Below, in pieces: positions 1 through 7,307 of a stretch of DNA of 64,000 nt. Within the stretch, counting starts at the first letter, position 1; each line of letters begins with the position of its first letter. Origin of the DNA: Nocardia exalbida NBRC 100660. GTDB lineage: Bacteria; Actinomycetota; Actinomycetes; Mycobacteriales; Mycobacteriaceae. A model generated the notes under the pieces. It saw only the letters and a list, made by a program, of their open reading frames with translations. It did not search any database and had not been told where the DNA came from. Location of the stretch: contig NZ_BAFZ01000058.1 in the NCBI RefSeq assembly GCF_000308575.1, forward strand, positions 62,001-126,000. Reading direction: 5' to 3'. Both the position numbers and the translations under genes were made by a program.

Positions 1-129
1 TTCGAAGTATCCGACCATGTGCGAAGCTACGCTGTCGGCGTTCAGCAAGGGCACCGAAGCCGGCTGTCCGCCGATTTCCAGTACCGGGTCGGACGAGTCG
101 GGGGACAGATCCAACGCGGAGTAGGTCAT
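1..129 (-). CDS. Hypothetical protein, 5' end only (runs off the left edge)
   Basis: The reverse strand opens with ATG at 127-129 and reads 43 codons to the window edge without a stop, beginning MTYSALDLSPDSSDPV. A GGGAG ribosome binding site lies about 10 nt upstream. The visible part is acidic and Ser/Asp-rich, ends at VASHMVGYFE, and has no signal peptide or recognisable domain. The family cannot be named from this fragment. It shares its strand with the small gene 373-612 but lies about 240 nt away, so it may have its own promoter. Confidence 0.55.
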   Translation of the reverse strand, partial: MTYSALDLSPDSSDPVLEIGGQPASVPLLNADSVASHMVGYFE

Positions 130-352
130 TACGAGTTCGCTCCCAATGCCACGCCGGGCGTGCGAGAAATCGCGCCCGGGTCGATCGATCACTATACGAA
201 AGGGTCGTGTGCACGGGGAGTGATCTGTGAGATCGTCCGGGAGCCGGACGCGTTCCGCGATGGCGCTTTTCGGCCGCGGCGCGGGACCGCGAAGCGTTAT
301 CGGCCGGTCACGGCGTCGGAGCCGACTCCGCCTGCGGCGCGGGCTCTTGCGT

Positions 353-368
353 GCCTGCCGCGGCAGGC
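353..368. repeat. 16-bp perfect palindrome just past a stop codon
   Basis: GCCTGCCG followed by CGGCAGGC forms a perfect palindrome four bases downstream of the stop of the small reverse-strand gene 373-612. It could act as a terminator stem, but there is no T-run and the loop would have to open into the stem. Confidence 0.25.
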
Positions 369-372
369 AGGG

Positions 373-612
373 TTACTCGTCGTCCAGCCCCGCTGACAGG
401 TAGGCGGCGGCGGCCAGCCATTGCCTGCACTGCGGACCGTGGACTTCGTGGGTGTAGAGAATGTCGCGGGCCTGCCGGTAGGTGAGGCCGCGGGGCTCGA
501 CCCCGCAATCGGAGAGGGCGAACTCGGGCGCTGCCGAGTACTGGCGCAAGGGTTCGGCGCCGGCCCCATCGATGACGGCAACCCGGCGGGGCGTTCGAAA
601 TGGCTCGATCAT
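373..612 (-). CDS. Small hypothetical protein (79 aa)
   Basis: The 79-residue product begins MIEPFRTPRRVAVIDG and ends WLAAAAYLSAGLDDE. It has two cysteines (C36, C62) and no membrane segment or signal peptide. The start is supported by a GAGGGG ribosome binding site and by a promoter about 100 nt upstream (707-736) built like the one in front of 3406-3711. The context AGGGG-N3-TCGAATG at its start also recurs there. It sits beside a DUF574 methyltransferase and a DUF397/XRE pair, a neighbourhood typical of actinomycete regulatory cassettes. I do not recognise the family. Confidence 0.6.
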   Translation of the reverse strand: MIEPFRTPRRVAVIDGAGAEPLRQYSAAPEFALSDCGVEPRGLTYRQARDILYTHEVHGPQCRQWLAAAAYLSAGLDDE

Positions 613-706
613 TCGACTACCCCTCGCGTCCGACGTGCGGCGGGGAGGCCGAAGTGCCGGTGACGCAAGCTCGAACTCCCTGCGTACCTCCCCGATTTCG
701 AGTTCG

Positions 707-752
707 AGTCTATGCCCCCGTTACTTACAGATGCAAGTACATCTGCACGATC
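707..752 (-). promoter_or_regulatory. Promoter with an 18-bp inverted repeat over the -35 (site A)
   Basis: On the reverse strand CAGATGTACTTGCATCTG (imperfect palindrome, half-site CAGATG) contains a -35 TTGCAT (731-736). An 18-bp spacer leads to a -10 TAGACT (707-712), placing the transcription start about 90 nt before the ATG at 612. A second flank, CATCTGCACGATCG, is shared word for word with site B (near 3850) and nearly so with site C (near 1910). Confidence 0.55.
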
Positions 753-760
753 GGTCGGAG

Positions 761-804
761 AAAAAATAGCGGTGGTCGCCGGTGCGAGACCGGCGACCAC
801 CGCT
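761..804 (-). terminator. Rho-independent terminator of the DUF574 methyltransferase
   Basis: A perfect 16-bp stem (768-783 with 789-804, loop GCGAG) is followed on the reverse strand by TATTTTTTC. It sits 30 nt past the stop of the methyltransferase at 835, so it is a classic intrinsic terminator for that gene. Confidence 0.85.
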
Positions 805-834
805 GTGCCGCTTACGGTTTGATGTTCAGGGGCC

Positions 835-1632
835 TTACGGCTTGCGGGCGACCCCTCCGTAGGCGGAGATCGGCCGGGTCTCACCGACCTCGGTGTCGCC
901 CGAACGCCACTGCGTGATGGACACGAAGCCGGGGTCGACGAGTTCCAGACCGTCGAAGACGGCCTTGATCTGAGCCTGCGGGCGGGGGACATAAGGAGTG
1001 CCGCCGGTGCCGGTGTAGTTCTCGCACAGGGTGACATACGCCTTGCTGTCGTCGGTGCCGTCCCACATCACCAGGTAGCTACCCGACGGCACCGCATCCA
1101 GCACGGTGTGCACGATGCGCAGCAGATCGTCGTAGGTCTTGGCGTGGCCGAGCACGCCCATGAACATCACGGCGACGGGCTCGTTGAAGTTGAGGACGTG
1201 CTTGGCGTCGTTGACGATCCGCTCGGGATCGTGGTAGTCGGCGTCGATGTAGGTGGTGACGCCCTCCGGTGTGGTGGAGGTGAGCAGCGCCCGCGCGTGC
1301 GTGAGCACCAGTGGGTCGTTGTCCACGTAGACGATCCGGGACTCGGGCGCGACGGTCTGGGCGACCTCGTGGGTGTTCTGCATGGTGGGCAGGCCGGTCC
1401 CGATGTCGAGGAACTGACGGATGCCCATCTCGCCCGCGAGGTAGCGCACCGCGCGGATGAGGAACTGGCGCGACTGCACCGCCATGGTGGTGATGTCCGG
1501 ATCGACCTCGATGCCGGCGTCGCCTGCGATGCGGTCGATCTCGTAATAATCCTTGCCGCCCATCCAGTAGTTCCAGATCCGCGCGGAGTGGGGGATGTCG
1601 GTCCGGATGAGGGGGCTGTGGTCTTCGGGCAT
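835..1632 (-). CDS. SAM-dependent methyltransferase, DUF574 (Methyltransf_19) family
   Basis: The 265-aa cytoplasmic protein has the family hallmark near its N-terminus: SARIWNYWMGGKDYYEIDR at about residues 16-34. A Rossmann SAM-binding motif FLDIGTGLPT follows at 74-83, then the acidic strand VYVDNDPLV at 101-109, and it ends in the usual ISAYGGVARKP tail. The length matches the family. The chosen ATG at 1632 has GAGGAG about 10 nt upstream; an upstream in-frame extension to 1734 has no such site and no family similarity. DUF574 enzymes are common in Streptomyces and Nocardia beside XRE/DUF397 genes, as here, but their substrate is not established. It ends in a strong terminator. Confidence 0.9.
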   Translation of the reverse strand: MPEDHSPLIRTDIPHSARIWNYWMGGKDYYEIDRIAGDAGIEVDPDITTMAVQSRQFLIRAVRYLAGEMGIRQFLDIGTGLPTMQNTHEVAQTVAPESRIVYVDNDPLVLTHARALLTSTTPEGVTTYIDADYHDPERIVNDAKHVLNFNEPVAVMFMGVLGHAKTYDDLLRIVHTVLDAVPSGSYLVMWDGTDDSKAYVTLCENYTGTGGTPYVPRPQAQIKAVFDGLELVDPGFVSITQWRSGDTEVGETRPISAYGGVARKP

Positions 1633-1881
1633 GGGGTGGTACTCCTCGGCAATAACGTGTCCGCGACACTGCCGTGCGGGTGGGTGCGTGGGGGTGTCGC
1701 GAATGACTGGTGCATCCGATGTGCACTGCGACACTACAAGATTCGAACTCGTCCAGCGGGGTGGATCAGGGAGCTGATCTCGCTGTTTTCGAGGCGAGGC
1801 AACGGCGTTTCACATCGCCGCCCGGATGCCTCCGGTCCGCGAGCGCACGGAGGGCGAACTTCGTGCTATCGTCCGGTGTTG

Positions 1882-1935
1882 GTGCAAATGCAAGAACGTT
1901 TGAACGTGCATCTGCACGAACCGAATCGCCTAACT
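1882..1935 (+). promoter_or_regulatory. Promoter/operator of the DUF397 gene (site C)
   Basis: An inverted repeat GTGCAAATGCA (1882-1892) and TGCATCTGCAC (1907-1917), 10 of 11 positions matching, flanks 14 nt. The right arm carries a -35-like GTGCAT (1906-1911), then an 18-bp spacer and CTAACT (1930-1935), the spacing seen at sites A and B. The DUF397 start codon follows 23 nt later. A weaker GTGCA-N7-TGCAC repeat lies at 1710-1726, upstream of the methyltransferase. Confidence 0.45.
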
Positions 1936-1958
1936 GCGGTAACCGAGGAGTGGGGAAG

Positions 1959-2180
1959 ATGTCGGATACGTCCACCAACGAGATCATCGGAACTTGGCGT
2001 AAGAGTTCCTTCAGTAATCCGAGCGGCAACTGCGTCGAGGTGGCCGAAACCGCCAACGGCCAGGTGGCGGTACGGAACTCGCGGGACCCGGAGGGTGGGT
2101 TCCTCGTCTATACGCGTCCGGAGATCGACGCGTTCGTCCGCGGCGCGAAGGCCGGGGAGTTCGACTATTTGACTAGCTGA
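1959..2180 (+). CDS. DUF397 domain protein
   Basis: The 73-aa protein carries the DUF397 signature almost throughout: WRKSSFSNPSGNCVEVA at about residues 12-28, then VAVRNSRDPEGG and a C-terminal aromatic/acidic tail. ATG 1959 follows GGAGTGGGGAAG. DUF397 proteins of Streptomyces and Nocardia usually pair with XRE/DUF5753 regulators (WhiJ/AbaA-type developmental regulation), and an XRE/DUF5753 gene lies 90 nt downstream on the same strand. Known for the family: small partner proteins, apparently acting by protein contact. Inferred here: functional partner of the next gene. Confidence 0.9.
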   Translation: MSDTSTNEIIGTWRKSSFSNPSGNCVEVAETANGQVAVRNSRDPEGGFLVYTRPEIDAFVRGAKAGEFDYLTS

Positions 2181-2270
2181 GCGGTAACATTGGCGGTCGG
2201 TACGGTGTGTTTCGCGACAGGTGGTTGTGACACACTGTGGGCAACCCCCGGAGTATCGGAGACGAACTCG

Positions 2271-3170
2271 ATGATCGCTGAACCCGATGACGATGGTCAT
2301 GTGCAATCCGTTGTCGCGGAACGTGGTCCGACCGTGCTACGCATCGCACTGGGCGGCCAGCTGCGCAAGCTCCGGGAGAAGAGGAACATCACCCGCGAGG
2401 CGGCGGGCGACGCGATCCGCGGATCGCACGCCAAGATCAGTCGTCTCGAGCTCGGCCGTACCGGCTTCAAGGAACGTGACATCCGCGACCTGCTGACCCT
2501 GTATGGCGTCCACGATCCCGAGGAGCGCGAGTCGTTCCTCGAATTGGCCAGGCAGGCCAACGAACCCGGTTGGTGGCATCGCTACAGCGACCTGCTGCCG
2601 CAGTGGTTCGGTACCTACCTCGGTCTGGAACAGGCCGCGAGCAAGATTCGCACCTACGAGTCGCATCTTGTTCCCGGCCTGCTGCAAACACCCGAATACG
2701 CCAGGGCGGTCGTGGCGCTCGGGTACGAGGACGCCGATACCGAGCGGCGGGTCGCGGTGCGTCAGCGCAGGCAGGAAATTCTCTTCCGCTCCGATCCTCC
2801 GGTGGTCTGGGCGGTGCTCGACGAAGCCGCGCTGGTGCGACCGGTGGGTGGCCCGGAGGTGCATCGGGAGCAGATGTTGCACCTGGTCCGGCTGGCGAAG
2901 CTGCCGAACGTGACGATCCAGGTACTGCCGTTCACCGCGGGCGAGCACGCCGCGGCGGGCAGCTCCTTCAGTATTCTGCGTTTCGCCGAGCCGGAACTCC
3001 CGGACATCGTGTACCTCGAACAGCTGACCAGCGCGCTGTACCTCGAGCGGCGACAAGACCTGGCGCTGTACCTGTCGGTGATGGACCGGCTCAGCGTGCA
3101 GGCCGAGCGTCCGGAGAAGTCGATCGAGATCATGGAGAAGTACGCCGAAGGGCGCGAGATCGCGCGATAG
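2271..3170 (+). CDS. XRE-family regulator with DUF5753 (first of three paralogues)
   Basis: The 299-aa protein has a helix-turn-helix at about residues 28-82 (LRKLREKRNITREAAGDAI, then SHAKISRLELGRTG). A DUF5753 C-terminal domain starts near residue 100 at WWHRYSDLLPQWFGTYLGLE and includes YESHLVPGLLQTPEYARA and LPDIVYLEQLTSALYLE. The start at 2271 (MIAEPDDDGHV) has GGAG about 10 nt upstream; an in-frame extension to 2190 lacks support. It follows the DUF397 gene and is closed by a 17-bp hairpin. It is similar along its length to the genes at 11789 and 12835. Likely a WhiJ-like regulator acting with the DUF397 partner; target unknown. Confidence 0.9.
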   Translation: MIAEPDDDGHVQSVVAERGPTVLRIALGGQLRKLREKRNITREAAGDAIRGSHAKISRLELGRTGFKERDIRDLLTLYGVHDPEERESFLELARQANEPGWWHRYSDLLPQWFGTYLGLEQAASKIRTYESHLVPGLLQTPEYARAVVALGYEDADTERRVAVRQRRQEILFRSDPPVVWAVLDEAALVRPVGGPEVHREQMLHLVRLAKLPNVTIQVLPFTAGEHAAAGSSFSILRFAEPELPDIVYLEQLTSALYLERRQDLALYLSVMDRLSVQAERPEKSIEIMEKYAEGREIAR

Positions 3171-3199
3171 CGTCTCGCGGCCGGGGAAACCCCGATACG

Positions 3200-3237
3200 C
3201 CGAACGGCCACCTCCGGAATCGGAGGTGGCCGTTCGG
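3200..3237 (+). terminator. Strong hairpin after the XRE gene
   Basis: A perfect 17-bp stem (3200-3216 with 3221-3237, loop GAAT) starts 30 nt after the XRE stop codon. Only a short T-poor tail (TTGTG) follows, as is common for actinomycete terminators. Confidence 0.7.
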
Positions 3238-3405
3238 TTGTGCTGCCCAATTGCTAAGCGGCGGTGGCCGCGGAAATGGTGTCTATCCGCTCCCGGCGTC
3301 GGCGGCATCGTGGTGGCTACGCGCCTGCGTCGGGCGACGCGACAAAAGTGCTCGTGGCACAAGGCATTCAGCTATCCGCCGGTGCTCGGACGGCGGGGCT
3401 CGGGC

Positions 3406-3711
3406 CTACTGCCTGATGAAGCTGGAGGCAATTCGCCAGAATGTCGCGGGTTGCAATGTCTCGAGATCCCAATCGTCGGCCATCGCGTGCGCGGTGGTGA
3501 CGATCCGGTCGATATCGAAATCGTGCCGAGTTGCCGCCCCGGTGGATTCGACGGCATCGATGACGTATGCCACGGCGGTTTCTCGGGAAAATGCGGTATT
3601 GCTGTGGCCGCTGCGGGCCGTCGATGTGCTCATATGTCTACCGTTCGCTGGCTGGTCGGCCAGTGCGGTGTCGGTTGATCCGAACCGACCGCCGGTGAGT
3701 GGTAGTTCCAT
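3406..3711 (-). CDS. Small hypothetical protein (101 aa)
   Basis: The product begins MELPLTGGRFGSTDT and ends LETLQPATFWRIASSFIRQ. The C-terminal 60 residues (FSRETAVAYVIDAVES onward) look globular, helical and soluble. I prefer the start at 3711: it has AGGGG about 8 nt upstream in the context AGGGG-N3-TCGAATG, shared with the gene at 612, and lies about 100 nt from a promoter of the same design. An internal ATG at 3633 would give 75 aa but has a poor ribosome site. No family recognised. The matching promoter suggests co-regulation with 373-612. Confidence 0.55.
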   Translation of the reverse strand: MELPLTGGRFGSTDTALADQPANGRHMSTSTARSGHSNTAFSRETAVAYVIDAVESTGAATRHDFDIDRIVTTAHAMADDWDLETLQPATFWRIASSFIRQ

Positions 3712-3817
3712 TCGAACGCCCCTGCTTGTCCGGCGGCGGCAAACCCACGGCGGCTTCGGCCTTCGGCTCGCCCACGCGGCCTTCCCTGGTGGTCCCCTGT
3801 AAAGCGTTGCGGGACCG

Positions 3818-3868
3818 AGTTTATGCCGCTGTACCTTTCAGATGCAAGCACATCTGCACGATCGATTG
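3818..3868 (-). promoter_or_regulatory. Promoter with an 18-bp inverted repeat over the -35 (site B)
   Basis: On the reverse strand CAGATGTGCTTGCATCTG contains a -35 TTGCAT (3842-3847), then an 18-bp spacer and a -10 TAAACT (3818-3823). Operator sequence, spacer length and the flank CATCTGCACGATCG match site A (707-752), so the two promoters are almost certainly homologous and share a regulator. Confidence 0.6.
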
Positions 3869-3930
3869 CACGTGCGCAGTGCGTATTTCGAGGCCGGAAG
3901 TTTGCGGATGTGGTGCCCGGCACCCGAATT

Positions 3931-4233
3931 TCAGTCGCGGGCGAATAGGACGTCGGTGCTGTAATCGATCTGTGTACCCGGCTCGACGAATTGGTCCGCG
4001 GCGGCCCGCCAGGCCAGAAAATGTTCGGTGAATCGGTGCGCTTCCGCTGCCTCGTCATCGGTGTAGAGCTGGTACAGGAAGAATCGGTGCGGATCCACCC
4101 GATCAGCACAGATGTCGAAGCGCAGACAGCCGGGCTCGGTCCGCACGGAGGCTTCGGCGCTGCGGGATATGGCCGCGAGGAACTCGGCGCGAGAGCCGGG
4201 GCGGATCTTCATCGAGACGATTCGACTGAACAC
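3931..4233 (-). CDS. Antibiotic biosynthesis monooxygenase (ABM) domain protein
   Basis: This 100-aa protein has the ABM ferredoxin-like dimer fold pattern: an initial strand SRIVSMKIRPGSRAEFL, the block TEPGCLRFDICAD, then FFLYQLYTDDEAAEAHRFTEHF. These match the conserved EpGc, Y and H positions of quinol monooxygenase/YgiN-like proteins. The GTG start at 4233 has GGGAG about 8 nt upstream. Family members oxidise quinols or act in stress responses without cofactors; the substrate cannot be told here. The NAD(P)-binding reductase at 4298-4957 lies 64 nt upstream on the same strand, so a two-gene redox operon is plausible. Confidence 0.8.
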   Translation of the reverse strand: MFSRIVSMKIRPGSRAEFLAAISRSAEASVRTEPGCLRFDICADRVDPHRFFLYQLYTDDEAAEAHRFTEHFLAWRAAADQFVEPGTQIDYSTDVLFARD

Positions 4234-4297
4234 GGTTGTTCTCCCATCGTGACCGTTGCGGTCGATCGGCAAGGGCGGTGGCGAGCGACACGACCGC

Positions 4298-4957
4298 TCA
4301 GTCGGCCAGTTGCGCTATTGCCTGGCTAATCGGATCGCTGCCGGAGACGAGTTCGAGTGTCAGCTCGAAGGTGTGCGCGGCGGGCAGCAGTCCGGCCAGT
4401 ACGGCCGCGACGTCGGCGCGGGGGACCTCGCCGCGCTCGACCGGGGGCGGGGCCAGAGTCACCAGTCCGGTGCCCGGAGCATCGAGCAGCCGGCCGGGGC
4501 GCAGGATGGTCCAGTCGAGGTCTCTGCTGCGCAGATCGTTCTCGGCCTTGGTCTTGGCATCTATGTACGCCGCCCACACCTCGTCGGAACCGGGAGCGGG
4601 CGGTTCGCCCGCGCCCATCGTGGAGATCTGCAGGAAACGGCGCACCCCGGTTCGCTCGGCCGTCTCGGCGAGCCGGACGGAGCCGCCCAGATCGACGGTG
4701 TATTTACGTTCGACGCCGCTGCCCGGCCCCGCGCCCGCGGCGAAAATCGCCGCGTCGCAGCCTTGCATGACGTCGGTCAGTTCGTCGGTGGCCGCGTGCT
4801 CCAGGTCGCACAGCACCGGCTCGGCGCCGGTGCCGCGCACATCGTCCGCGTGCTCGGGATTGCGGATCAGGGCGGCGACCTCGTGGCCGTCGGCAGTGAG
4901 CAAAGGGGCCAGCAGCAAGGCGATTTTCCCGTGTCCGCCTGCGATGACAACGCGCAT
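4298..4957 (-). CDS. NAD(P)H-binding atypical SDR (NmrA/YwnB-like)
   Basis: The 219-aa protein starts MRVVIAGGHGKIALLLAPLL, a glycine-rich dinucleotide-binding motif (GGHGKI at 7-12). It continues with ALIRNPEHADDV, a CDLEH acidic strand, AIFAAGAGPGSG, and ILRPGRLLD near the C-terminus. This is the layout of atypical SDR5 NAD(P)-binding proteins of the YwnB/YtfG kind, about 210-220 aa. The ATG at 4957 has AAGGAG upstream. It probably reduces a small carbonyl or quinone, or senses NADPH; the neighbouring ABM gene fits a quinone-related role, but that is inference. Confidence 0.85.
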   Translation of the reverse strand: MRVVIAGGHGKIALLLAPLLTADGHEVAALIRNPEHADDVRGTGAEPVLCDLEHAATDELTDVMQGCDAAIFAAGAGPGSGVERKYTVDLGGSVRLAETAERTGVRRFLQISTMGAGEPPAPGSDEVWAAYIDAKTKAENDLRSRDLDWTILRPGRLLDAPGTGLVTLAPPPVERGEVPRADVAAVLAGLLPAAHTFELTLELVSGSDPISQAIAQLAD

Positions 4958-5039
4958 GGATCGCTCCTTCCGGTCGGGGCGGCGCCCGCGCTCAGCGCTC
5001 GGGGCCGCCGGGATTACAGTGCGCTTCGACGGTGGCCGG

Positions 5040-5504
5040 TTAGCCGACCGCCGGGCGCCAAGGTTCCAGGTTCCAGCTCGGCTTGTTCGGCTGGACCAGC
5101 CGAGCCCACGCCCAGTGACAGATGAACTGATCGCGCATGCCGGGTGCGTCGGCGTCCGCCGACCGGTCCACGACTTCCCGCCACGCCCGTTCGTCCGAGC
5201 CGGGGAAGGTGGTCTGCCGACCGGCCTGCGTGGGGAAGACGAGCAGTCGCGGGCCGTCGATCGTCTCGGTCCAGGTGACGTCATCGATCAGCGGCTGCCC
5301 CGCGTAAGGGTCGACGGACGGCATCGCGGCCTGCGCCGTCGTGATCGGCGACGCCGTAGCGCTGGAGGTGGTTGTGCGGCCGGTATCCGCCGACGGCGCG
5401 GACGCATCGGCACCGCAGGCGACCACCGCGGCGAGCAGGCCCGTCGCGAGGAGCGCGGCCGCGCGACGCCGGGTGACGAGGCGATGCGGGTACCGCTGCG
5501 CCAC
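5040..5504 (-). CDS. DUF2599 family secreted lipoprotein
   Basis: This 154-aa protein starts at a GTG (5504) preceded by AGGAGG. It has a basic N-region, a hydrophobic stretch and a lipobox VVAC near residue 30, predicting export and lipid anchoring. A Ser/Thr/Ala-rich linker leads to the domain. The C-terminus carries the DUF2599 hallmark: DQFICHWAWARLVQPNKP, then SWNLEPWRP. The family occurs in Mycobacterium and Nocardia as small secreted proteins of unknown function. It lies alone between the SDR gene and a divergent secreted lipase. Confidence 0.85.
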   Translation of the reverse strand: MAQRYPHRLVTRRRAAALLATGLLAAVVACGADASAPSADTGRTTTSSATASPITTAQAAMPSVDPYAGQPLIDDVTWTETIDGPRLLVFPTQAGRQTTFPGSDERAWREVVDRSADADAPGMRDQFICHWAWARLVQPNKPSWNLEPWRPAVG

Positions 5505-5651
5505 GGTCGAGCCTCCTGTGTTCTCCTCGGCACCGCTTTCCGGCGTGATCACCCGAGCCTAGCGAGCCGGGGCGGCCCCGGCGAGAGTCCCCGGCCGCGC
5601 CACCGAATGTGGTGGCTTGCCGGTGCGGCTCCGGCTGGGGATAGTCGGTCG

Positions 5652-6779
5652 GTGCGGTGTGGACGGATCATGGTGGGGGCGGCGGGCGTCGTGGTCTCGG
5701 TGACGGTCGCGTTGGCCGGACCCGCGGGCGCTCGGGTGGGCGAGGCGCCCGGCACCGTGACGGACCTGGTGGAGCTGGCGGGGCGGCTGCGTGTGGCGGG
5801 GGCGACGACCGCCGAGCGGCTGACCTATTGGTCGCGTGGCCCGCGTGGGCCGATGCAGAGCACCGGAGTGCTGTATCTGCCCGAGGGCTCTCCGCCGCGG
5901 GGCGGTTGGCCGATCATCGCCTACGCGCACGGCACCTCGGGGATCGCCGACGAGTGCGCGTTCACCCTGCAACCCCGGGACTACTACCTCACGTCGGTGT
6001 ACCCGGACCTGCTGCGCGCGGGATACGCGGTCGTGATCTCCGACTATGTCGGTCTCGGCACTCCCGGCGTGCACCCCTACCTGGACGGTCCGGCCCAGGC
6101 TCGCAGCATCATCGACGGCGTACGCGCCGCACGGGCGGTCGCGCCCTCGCTCGGCACCCGCTGGGCGGTGTTCGGCCAGTCGCAGGGCGGGCACGCGGCG
6201 CTGTTCACCGCCCACCTCGCACCCGCTGACGCGCCCGACCTCGATCTGCGCGGTGCCGCCTCGACCGGGACGCCGTCGAATCTGGACGCGCTGTTCCCGC
6301 TGGCCGGGCCCTGGCTGCCGCGACTGCCGCTGCAGAAGACGACGACCTACTTCGGCATGCTGCTGGCCGGATTGCGCGCCAGTGCACCGGAGCTGGACAT
6401 CGACAGCTACCTGACGCCGGTGGGCCGGGACGTCCTGCGCATCGTGGAAGCGGATTGCGCCGCCGAGGCGGACGCGCAGGTGGCGAGTATCGGCATCGGC
6501 GCCATGCTGTCGCGGCCCTTGGACGATCCGGCGTTGCTGGCCGCGGTGCGCGCGATGTTGCGGCTGCCGACGAGCGGCTACTCCGTTCCGCTGTATCTCG
6601 GCCAAGGGCTGACCGATCTGGAGGTGCCCGCGCCGTTGACGCTCGAGCTGATCGCGGAGTTGCGCGCCTCCGGCACCGATCTGCGGGTGGGCTGGTACCC
6701 CGGCGATCATCTGGGCGCGGCGCGGGAAGCGTTTCCCGACGCGCTCGCGTTCCTGCGCGGCGTGCTCGATCGGCCCTGA
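5652..6779 (+). CDS. Secreted lipase, LIP family (first of three)
   Basis: The 375-aa protein has a signal peptide of about 27 residues with a basic n-region (VRCGRIMVG) and an AGARVG cleavage zone, then an alpha/beta-hydrolase domain. The nucleophile is Ser177 in FGQSQGGH; a hydrophobic strand with IIAYAHGTSG supplies the oxyanion region. Asp in GQGLTDLEVP and His in YPGDHLGA complete a plausible triad. This matches secretory triacylglycerol lipases/esterases (PF03583). I chose GTG 5652 because it gives a charged signal peptide and has GGGGAT upstream; ATG 5670 and 5607 are alternatives. Two more LIP genes follow at 7308 and 8787. Confidence 0.85.
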   Translation: MRCGRIMVGAAGVVVSVTVALAGPAGARVGEAPGTVTDLVELAGRLRVAGATTAERLTYWSRGPRGPMQSTGVLYLPEGSPPRGGWPIIAYAHGTSGIADECAFTLQPRDYYLTSVYPDLLRAGYAVVISDYVGLGTPGVHPYLDGPAQARSIIDGVRAARAVAPSLGTRWAVFGQSQGGHAALFTAHLAPADAPDLDLRGAASTGTPSNLDALFPLAGPWLPRLPLQKTTTYFGMLLAGLRASAPELDIDSYLTPVGRDVLRIVEADCAAEADAQVASIGIGAMLSRPLDDPALLAAVRAMLRLPTSGYSVPLYLGQGLTDLEVPAPLTLELIAELRASGTDLRVGWYPGDHLGAAREAFPDALAFLRGVLDRP

Positions 6780-6789
6780 CCTCGCGTAC

Positions 6790-7032
6790 TCAGCGCCAGA
6801 GCGACCGGCACGGTAGCCTGCGCAGGCCGGGCCGGACCTGGGCGTCGACGGTGACGGTGAGCCCGGCGTGTGCGGCGGCCGAGGTGAACTCCCAGGCCTC
6901 GGTCCTGGTCGCGGCGTATTCGAGGACCAGCGCGTCCTCGGGGGTGGAGCCGTCGAAGTAGACGGTGATCCGCCGGGTCGGCGGATCCTGGGTGTCGTCG
7001 CGGTCGGCGAATCTGCGCGCAGTGCCGTCCAT
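6790..7032 (-). CDS. Small hypothetical protein (80 aa)
   Basis: The 80-aa protein begins MDGTARRFADRDDTQDPP and contains ITVYFDGSTPEDALVLEYAATRTEAWEFTSAAAHAGL, a beta-alpha-looking core. It has no signal peptide or membrane segment. The AAGGAGA ribosome site upstream of ATG 7032 is very good, which is the main reason to accept it. Ten bases separate its stop from that of the lipase on the other strand. Family not recognised. Confidence 0.65.
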   Translation of the reverse strand: MDGTARRFADRDDTQDPPTRRITVYFDGSTPEDALVLEYAATRTEAWEFTSAAAHAGLTVTVDAQVRPGLRRLPCRSLWR

Positions 7033-7307
7033 GCCACCGTCTCCTTCCTACCGGCTCGGCAGCCGTGCCGGTGGATCTGACGGTAAAGGGCCGCCACTGC
7101 TGAGAACATGTTCCAAGTTATCGGCTGGAAATGTCACAGAACGGACGCCGGGCGGTCGGGTACAGTCACCAGCCGGGGCGCGCGACCGCCACAGGCCGGG
7201 CACCCGAAACTTGTGAATTGTCAACATGATCGCGTCGGGTGGTGCTCGGCGCGGGTGATGTTGCCGAGGATGAGTACAGCGTTGGACGATTCAGGAGGCA
7301 CACGTCG

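Noticed and set aside
1108..2172. Forward frame opposite the DUF574 methyltransferase
   Set aside because: It is a mirror frame of high-GC codons (His/Val/Asp-rich), without domains, and overlaps two well-supported genes.
4236..5651. Very long forward frame continuous with the first LIP lipase
   Set aside because: It overlaps three reverse-strand genes with good motifs and ribosome sites, and the translation before about 5650 is Ser/Arg-rich without domains. The lipase starts at its signal peptide.
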